Positions 1-7,000 of a stretch of DNA of 9,020 nt are shown piece after piece; position 1 is the stretch's first letter; each line of letters begins with the position of its first letter. The notes beneath the pieces are model-generated. The model saw nothing but the letters and a program-made list of their open reading frames with translations. It did not search any database and was not told the origin of the DNA. Location: the NCBI GenBank assembly GCA_025455205.1, contig JALOMZ010000044.1:1-9020 (forward strand), given 5' to 3'. The translations under genes were made by a program, and so were the position numbers. This stretch comes from Chitinophagaceae bacterium (GTDB taxonomy: Bacteria; Bacteroidota; Bacteroidia; Chitinophagales; Chitinophagaceae).

Positions 1-292
1 GCCCATCCGTATAAGCGCCACAGGTGCCGATCCGAATAATATGATCCGCCCCGAATTCTGTATACAGCTCATATGAGTAAATGCCTATGGAAGGACACCC
101 CATGCCGCTGGCCCCAACACTGATTGGCTTGCCTTTATAAGTACCGGTATAAAACAAAACATTTCGTGTTTGACTCACCAGCACCGCCTGCTCCAGAAAA
201 TGGTCGGCAATCCATTTGGCCCGCAGGGGATCTCCAGGCATCAGCACGGTTTTGGCCATACTGCCCGGCAAAGCATTAATATGAATACTCAT
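1..292 (-). CDS. deoD: Purine nucleoside phosphorylase, DeoD type (5' part, runs off the window)
   Basis: Cytoplasmic enzyme that phosphorolyses purine (deoxy)ribonucleosides to free base and (deoxy)ribose-1-phosphate in purine salvage. The first 97 residues are visible, starting [10 protein letters not shown] from the ATG at 292; the rest lies beyond position 1. They match the start of E. coli DeoD closely: the HINA start, [25 protein letters not shown] and the IIRIGTCGA strand. Phosphate-site residues of the hexameric family line up: Gly20, Arg24, Arg87, and from the neighbouring subunit His4 and Arg43. Thr90 stands where E. coli has Ser90, a conservative change. The start is well supported because His4 falls at its expected place. 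No classical Shine-Dalgarno is seen; TTACTTTG about 5 bases upstream resembles a Bacteroidota -7 box but lies unusually close to the ATG. Divergent from the hexosaminidase gene. Confidence 0.95.
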   Translation of the reverse strand, partial: MSIHINALPGSMAKTVLMPGDPLRAKWIADHFLEQAVLVSQTRNVLFYTGTYKGKPISVGASGMGCPSIGIYSYELYTEFGADHIIRIGTCGAYTDG

Positions 293-344
293 GGTTGCAA
301 AGTAACAGCAGCGCGGGCATTGTATAGCCATTTATGCAGGCTGC

Positions 345-380
345 GGCATGCACTGCCAAACACCTCTTAAATGGCATGCA
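345..380. repeat. Pair of GGCATGCA direct repeats in the deoD/hexosaminidase intergenic region
   Basis: GGCATGCA occurs at 345-352 and again at 373-380, a 28-bp offset, each copy containing the palindrome GCATGC. They lie in the 133-bp divergent gap (293-425) between the deoD and hexosaminidase starts, a natural place for operators. I see no convincing TTG/TAnnTTTG promoter pair for the hexosaminidase gene in this gap. That these repeats bind a regulator is only a guess; two 8-mers can recur by chance. Confidence 0.3.
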
Positions 381-425
381 GCGGAATGGTAAAACCAGTA
401 CATTCACGATCCAAAAATTGCCCGC

Positions 426-2000
426 ATGTTCAAACGATTGACGCCATTTTGTATGCTATTTGCCTTGCCTATCCTACACGCCTGCCAATCAGGGAATGCT
501 GCAGAGGAGGCAGCCAGGCAAGCCTTTACCAGTCTGATTCCCCGCCCGGTGGAAGCCTCCCCCGGGGAAGGCTTTTTCACGCTTACAGACAGTACCGTTA
601 TCAGTGCTGATAAAAATGTACCCCAACTGGAAAGGCTGGGCAGCTACCTGTCGGGCCTTTTGCAGCCGTCTACCGGCATGGCCATACCCGTAAAGGCCGA
701 AGACGGCAGCGGCCGCCACCGCATCAGGCTGATGCTGACCAGTGATTCCGCCCTGGGACAGGAAGGGTACTTCCTGCAGATTGCAGACAGCATGATCACG
801 CTGCAGGCCCACCAGCCTGCAGGCATATTCTATGGCATACAAACCCTGCGCCAATTGCTGCCCCCGTCCATTGAAAAGAAAGAGCGGCAGCCGGGTCCCT
901 GGCTGTTAGCAGCCGGCACCATCCGCGACCAGCCTGCCTTCGCCTTACGTGGGTCCATGCTCGATGTAGCCCGGCACTTCTTTGGGGTGGCAGACATCAA
1001 GCGTTATATAGACCTCCTGGCCTACTACAAAATGAATACCCTCCACCTGCACCTCAGCGACGACCAGGGCTGGCGTATTGAGATCAAGAAATGGCCACGG
1101 CTCACGGAATATGGAGGCAGCACCCAGGTGGGCGGCGGCAAAGGCGGATTTTACACGCAGGAGCAATACAAGGAAATAGTGCAGTATGCAGCCGATCGAT
1201 TCATTACCATCATTCCGGAAATTGACATGCCCGGCCATACCAATGCAGCGCTGGCTTCCTACCCTGAACTCAACTGCAACCCCAAGGATCCCAACCCCAA
1301 ATTATATACCGGCATTGAAGTAGGCTTCAGCACTTTCTGTACCACCAACGAAAAAGTGTACGGGTTTGTGGAAGATGTGGTGCAGGAGATTGCGGCCATC
1401 ACGCCCGGACCTTATTTCCACATGGGTGGCGACGAAAGCCATGTAACTCCCAAGGAGGAATACATCCAATTTGTAAACAGGGTACAGGGCATCATCAACA
1501 AACACGGCAAGCAGGTGATTGGATGGGATGAAATAGCTACAGCTACCCTGCTGCCCAATTCCATTGCCCAATACTGGTCCGATTCCACCAATCCCAAGCG
1601 GGCGGTACAACAGGGAGCCAAACTCATCCTTTCGCCGGCCAAACGGGCGTATATGGATATGCAGTATGATTCCACCACCCGCCTTGGTCTGCACTGGGCA
1701 GGCTACATTGAGGTGGATGATGCCTACAATTGGGATCCTGCCACCCTGGTAGACAGCGTGGGCACGGAGCATATGCTGGGCATTGTGGCCCCGCTGTGGA
1801 CAGAAACCATCCTGAATATGGAAGACATTGAGTACATGGTATTTCCGCGCCTGCCGGGCTATGCAGAGATCGGCTGGTCGCCTGCTAACGGAAGAAGCTG
1901 GGATGAATACAAGCAGCGCCTGGGCAGGCATGCCCGGCAAATGCAGGCCATGGATATCAATTTCTACCGGTCTGCCAGGGTAGCCTGGGCAGATAAGTAA
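426..2000 (+). CDS. Beta-N-acetylhexosaminidase, GH20 family, lipoprotein
   Basis: Secreted glycosidase expected to release terminal GlcNAc or GalNAc from chitin oligomers, glycans or peptidoglycan fragments by substrate-assisted catalysis. The 524-residue product begins with a lipoprotein signal (basic MFKR, hydrophobic core, lipobox LHAC with Cys20), so it should be lipid-anchored. A GH20b-like N-terminal domain spans roughly residues 36-165 (SLIPRPVEASPG, then GIFYGIQTLRQLL). The catalytic TIM barrel follows to about residue 500. Visible signatures are Arg175 and DVARHFF (180-186) at substrate subsite -1, HLSDDQGWR (209-217), IPEIDMPGH (263-271), the catalytic pair Asp336-Glu337 in HMGGDES, Trp367, the likely N-acetyl-holding Tyr409, and Trp458-Glu460. 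Length and motif order are normal for bacterial GH20 enzymes, with no C-terminal carbohydrate-binding domain. The ATG at 426 is chosen because it gives a complete signal peptide. Negatively charged residues sit a few positions after the lipid Cys (EE at 27-28), but not in the tight surface-export motif seen in some Bacteroidota. Exact substrate cannot be told. Confidence 0.95.
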   Translation: MFKRLTPFCMLFALPILHACQSGNAAEEAARQAFTSLIPRPVEASPGEGFFTLTDSTVISADKNVPQLERLGSYLSGLLQPSTGMAIPVKAEDGSGRHRIRLMLTSDSALGQEGYFLQIADSMITLQAHQPAGIFYGIQTLRQLLPPSIEKKERQPGPWLLAAGTIRDQPAFALRGSMLDVARHFFGVADIKRYIDLLAYYKMNTLHLHLSDDQGWRIEIKKWPRLTEYGGSTQVGGGKGGFYTQEQYKEIVQYAADRFITIIPEIDMPGHTNAALASYPELNCNPKDPNPKLYTGIEVGFSTFCTTNEKVYGFVEDVVQEIAAITPGPYFHMGGDESHVTPKEEYIQFVNRVQGIINKHGKQVIGWDEIATATLLPNSIAQYWSDSTNPKRAVQQGAKLILSPAKRAYMDMQYDSTTRLGLHWAGYIEVDDAYNWDPATLVDSVGTEHMLGIVAPLWTETILNMEDIEYMVFPRLPGYAEIGWSPANGRSWDEYKQRLGRHARQMQAMDINFYRSARVAWADK

Positions 2001-2022
2001 ATACCGGATTGCATATCATAAG

Positions 2023-2054
2023 AAGAGGGCCGCTTGTGAGCGACCCTCTTTTTT
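2023..2054 (+). terminator. Intrinsic terminator of the hexosaminidase gene
   Basis: AAGAGGG-C-CGCT, loop TGTG, AGCG-A-CCCTCTT: an 11-bp stem with one C/A mismatch, followed directly by a T run ending at 2054. It lies 22 bases after the hexosaminidase stop. In the opposite direction the U-tract is poor (CTTATG), so it would serve the minus-strand YfiT-like gene only weakly. Confidence 0.9.
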
Positions 2055-2107
2055 ATGTTCCAAAATCGTTGAGAAAAATTTGCGAAGTAGCTTGCCTTTC
2101 ATGGCCC

Positions 2108-2629
2108 CTACCAACCCATTCTTTCACGCAGGCCACGGATATGGGCCACATGGTGCCGGCCATGCCATGCATACATGCCCAGCAAGTACCACAGGGTATG
2201 TTGCAGTCCGGTGCCCGAATGCACGTAGGTACGATTCCATTGATCATCTTCCACTTGCTTCAGCAGTGTGTACAGCCGCTGATGCAGGCAATGCAGCAAG
2301 GTGGTGGCATTATTCACCGGCAGGCTCGCATCGGCCATCAGCACCCAGCTGTTCTCATCGTAAGCCTTCACAGTGGGATTGTCTTCGCTCAGTGTAAGTT
2401 TCATGCGGCAGTAGGCATTCACGTGGCTGTCGGCCAGGTGATGCACCACCTGGTGCACCGTCCAGCCACCTTCGCGGTAAGGGGTATGCAGTTGCGCTTC
2501 ATCGAGGTTTTCGATGGCTGCCTCCACCATATTCGGCAGCTGGGCAATATCTATGAGCCAGTCGCGCTTCTGGTCTGCCGAAAAGGGCTGCGGCTCATAG
2601 GTGCCAATGGGATAACGGATGTCGCTCAT
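2108..2629 (-). CDS. YfiT/DinB-fold putative metal-dependent hydrolase or thiol S-transferase
   Basis: A 173-residue four-helix-bundle protein of the DinB/YfiT superfamily, normal in length. It resembles Bacillus YfiT throughout: RYPIG near the N-terminus, YREGGWTVHQVVHHLADSH (51-69), DNPTVKAYDENSW, and a C-terminal AWHGRHHVAHI (154-164). The metal triad should be His64 plus the HxxxH pair His156/His160. YfiT relatives include bacillithiol S-transferases (BstA), which conjugate the low-molecular-weight thiol to electrophiles; several Bacteroidota make bacillithiol, so this role is plausible but unproven. It should be cytoplasmic, with no signal peptide. The start at 2629 gives the conserved MSDIRYPIG N-terminus. 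A terminator for the upstream FKBP gene lies only 30 bases before the start, so this gene probably has its own promoter; TATCTTTT (2649-2642, minus strand) is a one-mismatch match to TAnnTTTG. The stop is TAG at 2110-2108. Confidence 0.88.
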   Translation of the reverse strand: MSDIRYPIGTYEPQPFSADQKRDWLIDIAQLPNMVEAAIENLDEAQLHTPYREGGWTVHQVVHHLADSHVNAYCRMKLTLSEDNPTVKAYDENSWVLMADASLPVNNATTLLHCLHQRLYTLLKQVEDDQWNRTYVHSGTGLQHTLWYLLGMYAWHGRHHVAHIRGLRERMGW

Positions 2630-2657
2630 TGTTGAAGTATGAAAAGATAAAGCAATA

Positions 2658-2690
2658 GAAAAAGGGACAGCACCGGCAGGCGCTGTCCCT
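2658..2690 (-). terminator. Intrinsic terminator after the FKBP gene
   Basis: On the minus strand AGGGACAGC and GCTGTCCCT form a perfect 9-bp stem around a 10-base loop, followed by a five-T run (2663-2659). It begins 12 bases after the FKBP stop codon and separates that gene from the YfiT-like gene downstream. Confidence 0.88.
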
Positions 2691-2701
2691 CTGTAAAAGG
2701 C

Positions 2702-3472
2702 TTACTGGGCATTCTGCACTATATCCAGCAGTTCCACCTCAAAGATGAGGGTGGCGCCACCGGGAATTACAGGAGGAGAGCCCTGCGCACCATAGGCCAG
2801 CTGATAGGGAATATAGAATTTGTACACAGACCCTACCGGCATCAATTGAACGCCCTCTGTCCAGCCGCGGATCACGGCATTGAGGGGAAACTGGGCCGGC
2901 TCGCCCCGGTCGCGGCTGCTGTCGAACTTGGTGCCATTGATGAGGGTGCCGGTATAGTGTACTTTCACCGTATTGGTGTCAGCGGGCATGGGGCCGGTGC
3001 CCAGTTTGATCACTTCATACTGCAACCCGCTGGCTGTTTCCTTCACCTCCGGGCGTTTCTTGTTTTCTGCCAGGAATTTGGTACCCTCGTCAATGGTGGG
3101 CTGTATTTTTTTGGTAGCGGCTTCCTGCAGCTTCTGTCTCAGTGTTTGGTCTGCCATTTGTGGGTTCATTTTCAGTTCGCGTCCTTCAATCATGTCCTTG
3201 AATCCTTCCAGCAGGGCGGTGTAGTTCAGCTTGTCTATGCCCTGCTGTTTGAAGAAACTGCCATCCAGTATACCCAGTGCATAGCTCAGGCTGTCGAGGC
3301 CGGTTTTCATTACAAATGCCGGAGCGGCAGGCTTGGGTGCCGGTTTGGCGGTGGTGGCCGGTTTGGTGGCCGGAGCCGGCTTTGCCGGAGGTTTCGCCGT
3401 TGAAGTCTTGGTTTGTGCAGTGGCGCCTGCACTCATGGCTACCGCAGCGGCAGCAATCAGGATTTTCTTCAT
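2702..3472 (-). CDS. FKBP-type peptidyl-prolyl cis-trans isomerase, periplasmic (FkpA-like)
   Basis: Predicted envelope foldase that isomerises Xaa-Pro bonds in exported proteins. The 256-residue product starts with a Sec signal peptide (MKKILI, Ala-rich core, cleavage after A-T-A at 19 before Gln20). A Lys/Pro/Ala/Thr-rich low-complexity linker follows (about 22-52). Residues 56-140 resemble the FKBP N-terminal dimerisation domain (LDSLSYALGILDG, a helical region, then TKFLAENKKRPEV). The FKBP catalytic domain covers about 147-252: SGLQYEVIKLGTG, VHYTG (Tyr173), Phe183-Asp184, Phe195, Val200-Ile201, Trp204, Tyr227, IPGGATLIFEVELLDI (Phe244). These match the ligand-pocket residues of FKBP12, so it should be an active isomerase. 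It lies 21 bp behind the ABC ATPase gene on the same strand, so the two are likely cotranscribed, and it ends at a strong terminator. Confidence 0.95.
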   Translation of the reverse strand: MKKILIAAAAVAMSAGATAQTKTSTAKPPAKPAPATKPATTAKPAPKPAAPAFVMKTGLDSLSYALGILDGSFFKQQGIDKLNYTALLEGFKDMIEGRELKMNPQMADQTLRQKLQEAATKKIQPTIDEGTKFLAENKKRPEVKETASGLQYEVIKLGTGPMPADTNTVKVHYTGTLINGTKFDSSRDRGEPAQFPLNAVIRGWTEGVQLMPVGSVYKFYIPYQLAYGAQGSPPVIPGGATLIFEVELLDIVQNAQ

Positions 3473-3493
3473 GTGTACTGTCTGTTACTGGTT

Positions 3494-4252
3494 TTAATCT
3501 TCTCGTAATGCATGGCCGGTGAGGTGGATGAATACGTCTTCCAGGTTGGCTTTTTTCATCTCCTTTGGCCTTTCGAAGCCCGATGCCACCAGGTGGTCAA
3601 TCAAAGCATCGGGCGAATCTATGGCAATTATCTTTCCCGCGTCCATTATGGCCACGCGGTCGCACAGCACCTCCGCCTCGTCCATATAATGGGTGGTAAT
3701 GATAACGGTGGTTCCCTCAGAGCGGATTCGCTTCACCAATTCCCATAGGTTACGGCGCGCCTGGGGGTCAAGACCCGTGGTGGGTTCATCCAGGAAAACA
3801 ATCCGCGGCTTATTGATGAGGGTGGTGGCAATGGAGAAACGCTGCTTCTGCCCCCCGCTCAGTTCCTTGTATTTGGCTTTTGCCTTGTCTTGCAGGTTCA
3901 CCAGTTGCAGCAGTTCCAGCGGGTCCACCCGCTGGTTGTAAAGCCCGCCGAACATTTCAATCAGCTCCCGCAGGTTTAGCCCGGGATAGAATCCGCTGGT
4001 TTGCAGCTGCACCCCAATAACCTTCTTGATCTCATGGGGCTGCTGGTCGAGGTCGAAGCCATCTATCACTACCTTCCCGCTGGTTTTGGCACGCAGGGTT
4101 TCCATGATTTCCAGTGTAGTGCTTTTGCCGGCACCATTGGGACCCAGCAAGCCGAATATTTCACCCTCCTTTACCTCAAAGGAAATGCCCTTCACAGCTT
4201 CAAAGCTGCCATAATGCTTGGTAAGGTTGGATACAGAAATGATCGTTTTCAT
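3494..4252 (-). CDS. ABC transporter ATP-binding protein, ABC-2/DrrA-like type
   Basis: Cytoplasmic ATPase subunit, 252 residues, of an ABC exporter of the kind that pairs with an ABC-2 type permease. All nucleotide-binding motifs are intact: Walker A GPNGAGKST (37-45), Q-loop near Gln84, signature LSGGQ (131-135), Walker B IVFLDEP (151-157), D-loop TTGLD (158-162), H-loop His188. The C-terminus carries LEDVFIHLTG, typical of this subgroup, while the region before it is short compared with the roughly 300 residues common in the subgroup. The ATG at 4252 is chosen because MKTIISVSNLTKHYG is the usual family start. The frame stays open to 4411, but the extra 53 residues would be an unrelated extension. 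No permease gene is in the window: upstream is fbp and downstream the FKBP gene. Substrate cannot be inferred. Confidence 0.93.
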   Translation of the reverse strand: MKTIISVSNLTKHYGSFEAVKGISFEVKEGEIFGLLGPNGAGKSTTLEIMETLRAKTSGKVVIDGFDLDQQPHEIKKVIGVQLQTSGFYPGLNLRELIEMFGGLYNQRVDPLELLQLVNLQDKAKAKYKELSGGQKQRFSIATTLINKPRIVFLDEPTTGLDPQARRNLWELVKRIRSEGTTVIITTHYMDEAEVLCDRVAIMDAGKIIAIDSPDALIDHLVASGFERPKEMKKANLEDVFIHLTGHALRED

Positions 4253-4314
4253 GTGTGTTTCGCACCCGGCATGGAGGGCTGTAGCCCCGGCACCTCCCAT
4301 GGCGGCTTTTGCGC

Positions 4315-4322
4315 CAAAAGTA
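4315..4322 (-). promoter_or_regulatory. Candidate -7 promoter box upstream of the ABC ATPase gene
   Basis: TACTTTTG on the minus strand (4322-4315) matches the Bacteroidota -7 consensus TAnnTTTG exactly and lies about 63 bases before the ATPase start. No TTG -33 element is visible at the usual 19-21-base spacing, so this is a partial promoter match. The rest of the 226-bp gap 4253-4478 holds only this box and the inverted repeat near the fbp end. Confidence 0.35.
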
Positions 4323-4395
4323 ACAGAGTTTCCCCCGCTTTTCCGGTTAAAATACATAAATCGTCCACAATCCTGCCTTTCCCCCAAAACGCCCG

Positions 4396-4430
4396 AAGTC
4401 AGGCCGGGCAACCATTGGGAACCCTGACTT
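4396..4430 (-). terminator. Inverted repeat behind fbp, possible weak terminator
   Basis: AAGTCAGG (4396-4403) and CCTGACTT (4423-4430) are perfect 8-base complements around a 19-base spacer, 48 bases after the fbp stop. Reading the minus strand, a GTTTT run follows the stem after five bases, so termination would be weak. It may instead be a processing hairpin or chance. Confidence 0.4.
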
Positions 4431-4478
4431 TAGCGGCACCTGTGCAATGCCGGGCAGATGCCTGCATAATTGGCCTGC

Positions 4479-5495
4479 TCAGCCATGCTCCTGCAGGCAT
4501 TCCGCCAGTTCCTCCATCATATCGCGGCTTCCAATAAAGAGGGGCATCCGCTGGTGCAGGGAGCTGGGCTGTATGTCGAGAATAGGCTGCACCCCGTTGG
4601 TGGCCATGCCACCGGCCAGTTGTACAATGAAGGCCAGGGGATTGCATTCATACAGCAGCCGCAACTTGCCATTGGGACGGTCTGTGGTGCCCGGGTACAT
4701 GAAGATGCCGCCCTTGATCAGGTTACGGTGAATATCGGCCACCATGCTGCCAATATAGCGTTCGGTATACGGGCCGCCATTTTCGGCCGATTTGGTTTCA
4801 CAGCGCTTCAGGTAGTTCTGAACCCCTGGACTGTACTTGCCGAAATTGCCGTAGTTGGCGCTATAAAACCTGCCATGCGGCGGGCATTGCATATTGGGAT
4901 GGCTGAGGCAAAATTCACCCACGCTGGGATCGAGGGTGAACCCATTCACACCGCGGCGCGTGGCGTACACCAACATGGTGCTGCTGCCATAGATCACGTA
5001 GCCCGCTGCCACCATGCGATTGCCCGGCTGCAGAAAATCCTCCATCGTCACAGGCTGCCCCATGGGCGAAATGCGCTTGAAGATGGAGAAGATGGTACCG
5101 ATGCTCACATTCACGTCGATATTCCCGCTGCCATCCAGCGGATCCATCAGCAATACATATTTGCTGTTGTTGCTCAGCTCATCGTCGAAAACAACAATAT
5201 CATCATTCTCCTCGCTACCCACCCCGGCACAATAAATACTGTGGTTAAGCAGGTCTATCAGTGTCTTGTTGGCAAAATCATCCAGCTTCTGCACCTCTTC
5301 CCCCTGCACATTCTCGGTGCCCAGGGCGCCGAGAATATCCACCAGTCCGGCACGGTTCACCTCGGCATTGATCCTCTTGCAGGCCAGGCCTATGGAACGG
5401 AGCAAACCACTGAGCTCGCCCGTGGCTTGGGGAAAATTGCGGAGTTCCTGGATGGTGAATTCATCCAGCGTCATCACTTTACGTACCTGGTACAT
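4479..5495 (-). CDS. fbp: Fructose-1,6-bisphosphatase, class I
   Basis: Gluconeogenic enzyme hydrolysing fructose-1,6-bisphosphate to fructose-6-phosphate and phosphate; Mg-dependent and cytoplasmic. The 338-residue product aligns over its full length with E. coli Fbp: ATGELSGLL, NRAGLVDILGALGTENVQGE (20 residues ending at Glu66), SEENDD (94-99), LMDPLDGSGNID (116-127), DFLQPGNRMVAAGYVIYGSSTMLVY, RYIGSMVADIHRNLIKGGIF, KLRLLYECNPLAF. Metal ligands are present: Glu95/Glu96, Asp118, Asp121 and Glu283. E. coli has DGSSNID where this protein has DGSGNID, a mild change. The start could be Met1 (5495) or Met8 (5474, the MTLDEF that aligns with the E. coli start); the longer form is kept. It is divergent from the aspartate kinase gene across 230 bp, and the next gene on its strand is the ABC ATPase, 226 bp away. 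Confidence 0.97.
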   Translation of the reverse strand: MYQVRKVMTLDEFTIQELRNFPQATGELSGLLRSIGLACKRINAEVNRAGLVDILGALGTENVQGEEVQKLDDFANKTLIDLLNHSIYCAGVGSEENDDIVVFDDELSNNSKYVLLMDPLDGSGNIDVNVSIGTIFSIFKRISPMGQPVTMEDFLQPGNRMVAAGYVIYGSSTMLVYATRRGVNGFTLDPSVGEFCLSHPNMQCPPHGRFYSANYGNFGKYSPGVQNYLKRCETKSAENGGPYTERYIGSMVADIHRNLIKGGIFMYPGTTDRPNGKLRLLYECNPLAFIVQLAGGMATNGVQPILDIQPSSLHQRMPLFIGSRDMMEELAECLQEHG

Positions 5496-5593
5496 GCAAC
5501 AATTGTTTTAAGGTATGGAGGCCCATAAGCACACGTCAGCACAACTGATCAAACCAGCGGCCGACCCATCAGGCAGTGGATCAAATGGGAATG

Positions 5594-5601
5594 CAAATTA
5601 A
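5594..5601 (-). promoter_or_regulatory. Candidate -7 box for fbp
   Basis: TTAATTTG on the minus strand (5601-5594) differs by one base from TAnnTTTG and would give an fbp leader of roughly 90 bases. No matching -33 TTG lies at the usual distance, so the call is tentative. Confidence 0.25.
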
Positions 5602-5670
5602 CGGCAAAACAGCCGTTTCCGGCCGCTTCATTTACTCCTTTATTGGTAAACCGGGCACCGTTCAACCACG

Positions 5671-5678
5671 TACATTTG
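5671..5678 (+). promoter_or_regulatory. -7 promoter box of the aspartate kinase gene
   Basis: TACATTTG, followed by C, fits the Bacteroidota -7 consensus TAnnTTTG perfectly and lies 47 bases before the lysC ATG. The nearest upstream TTG (5643-5645) is 25 bases away, longer than the usual 19-21, so the -33 element is weak or degenerate. Expected transcription start is near 5685. Confidence 0.55.
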
Positions 5679-5694
5679 CAGCGCTGTGTGAGTA

Positions 5695-5709
5695 GTGTAA
5701 AGCTTACAC
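5695..5709 (+). promoter_or_regulatory. Inverted repeat in the aspartate kinase leader
   Basis: GTGTAA (5695-5700), spacer AGC, TTACAC (5704-5709) form a perfect 6-bp dyad. The flanks extend it imperfectly: TAGTGTAA against TTACACACTA, where only an extra AC breaks a perfect 8-bp arm. It lies between the predicted transcription start (about 5685) and the ATG at 5726. It could be an operator or a short RNA hairpin. The leader is far too short for a lysine riboswitch. Confidence 0.4.
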
Positions 5710-5725
5710 ACTAACATTTTCCCTT

Positions 5726-6991
5726 ATGCAGGTACACAAGTTTGGCGGCGCCAGCCTGGGCACAATAGATCGAATCCGGAATGTGGCCCATATCATACGC
5801 GAACACACCCAACGGCCATCGCTGATTGTGATCAGCGCCATGGGCAAAACCACCAATGCCCTGGAAAAAGTAGCGGAGGCATTTTTCGATGGCAGGCGCG
5901 ATGATGCGCTGGCCCTTTTTCACCAGGTGAAGCAACAACACATCAATACGGCCAAATACCTGCTGGTGCTGCATTACAATGCCTGCGTTGAACAGCTCAA
6001 CAATTTCTTCACCGAGGCGGAATGGCTGCTGCACGACAGGCCGGTGCGCGACTACGATTATTACTATGACCAGCTGGTTTGTATTGGCGAATTACTGAGC
6101 AGTACCCTGGTATCCTTCTACCTGAAAGAAGAGAAAATCGACAATGAATGGCTGGATGTGCGCGATGTATTGCGCACCGACGCCAACTTCCGGGAAGCCA
6201 CCATCAACTGGCCGGCAACGGACATGCATATGCAAACCCAGGTGCAACCGCTGCTGCAAAAAACGGGCCTGGTGATAACCCAGGGCTTCATTGGTTGCAC
6301 AGACGACAATGAGAGCACAACGCTGGGCCGCGAGGGAAGCGACTATTCCGCCGCCATTTTTGCCAACCTGCTGCAGGCAGAGAGCCAGACCATCTGGAAG
6401 GATGTTTCCTCTGTGATGAATGCCGATCCCCGGCAGTTTGAAGAAGTGATACCCATTCCGGAGCTCAGCTATGAGGAAGTGATCGAGATGGCCTACTATG
6501 GCGCACAGGTAATACACCCCAAGACCATCAAGCCGCTGTACGAAAAGAAGATACCGCTTTATGTGAAGTGCTTCCTCGACCCCAATATGCCCGGCACTGT
6601 TATTACCCGAAAGAAAGCTACCCACCTGCCCCCTATCATCGTGAGAAAAGAACACCAGGTGCTGGTGGAATTCCAGAGCCGCGACTACTCCTTCATTGGG
6701 GAGCATTCCGTAGGGCAGTTGTTCCAGTTGTTTGAACAGGTGAAGCTGAAACCCAACCTTACGCAGAACGGGGCCATCCGGTTCACGGCCATATTCGACG
6801 ATCACCTTGAAAAGCTGCAGCATATTGCATCGGAAGCAGAAGCCTGGCTGAATGTGATGATGCAGAAGCAGCTTACCCTTTTTACAGTACGTCACTATAC
6901 GGAGGAGGTGTTGAACTCCCTGATCAAAGACCGCCAACTGCTGCTGATGCAACGTACGCCCGACACGGCGCAGTTCCTGGTGCAAAACTGA
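5726..6991 (+). CDS. lysC: Aspartate kinase, monofunctional
   Basis: Phosphorylates L-aspartate with ATP, the first step toward lysine, threonine, methionine and diaminopimelate. The 421-residue product has the amino-acid-kinase domain at about 1-295: KFGGAS (5-10), SAMGKTTNAL (37-46), GELLSS (121-126), GFIG then TTLGREGSDYSAAIFA (198-213), KDVSSVMNADPR (225-236) and HPKTI (264-268). The KFGGAS and REGSDYSA variants, in place of KFGGTS and RGGSD, are to my knowledge usual in Bacteroidota. Residues 303-421 hold two ACT-like regions: IIVRKEHQVLVEF onward, and LTLFTVRHYTEEVLNSLI onward. They are diverged, so feedback effectors cannot be predicted. There is no fused homoserine dehydrogenase. The ATG at 5726 puts the KFGG motif at its normal distance from the N-terminus. 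No partner biosynthetic gene follows; the gene ends at the shared terminator. Confidence 0.95.
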   Translation: MQVHKFGGASLGTIDRIRNVAHIIREHTQRPSLIVISAMGKTTNALEKVAEAFFDGRRDDALALFHQVKQQHINTAKYLLVLHYNACVEQLNNFFTEAEWLLHDRPVRDYDYYYDQLVCIGELLSSTLVSFYLKEEKIDNEWLDVRDVLRTDANFREATINWPATDMHMQTQVQPLLQKTGLVITQGFIGCTDDNESTTLGREGSDYSAAIFANLLQAESQTIWKDVSSVMNADPRQFEEVIPIPELSYEEVIEMAYYGAQVIHPKTIKPLYEKKIPLYVKCFLDPNMPGTVITRKKATHLPPIIVRKEHQVLVEFQSRDYSFIGEHSVGQLFQLFEQVKLKPNLTQNGAIRFTAIFDDHLEKLQHIASEAEAWLNVMMQKQLTLFTVRHYTEEVLNSLIKDRQLLLMQRTPDTAQFLVQN

Positions 6992-7000
6992 GCGCAGCAC

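Noticed and set aside
1302..1940. 212-residue open frame on the minus strand
   Set aside because: Antisense within the GH20 catalytic domain; no motif or start context.
2009..2635. 208-residue open frame on the plus strand
   Set aside because: Antisense of the YfiT-like gene and it runs through the hexosaminidase terminator hairpin.
4253..4411. N-terminal extension of the ABC ATPase by 53 residues to a start at 4411
   Set aside because: MKTIISVSNLTKHYG at 4252 is the canonical family start. The extension is unrelated, and a -7-like box lies inside it.
4470..5528. 352-residue open frame on the plus strand
   Set aside because: Antisense of fbp, whose product aligns over its full length with known FBPases; the antisense product has no recognisable domain.
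5496..5725. Lysine riboswitch or other structured RNA in the fbp/lysC gap
   Set aside because: The lysC leader after the predicted promoter is only about 40 bases and no riboswitch core is recognisable.
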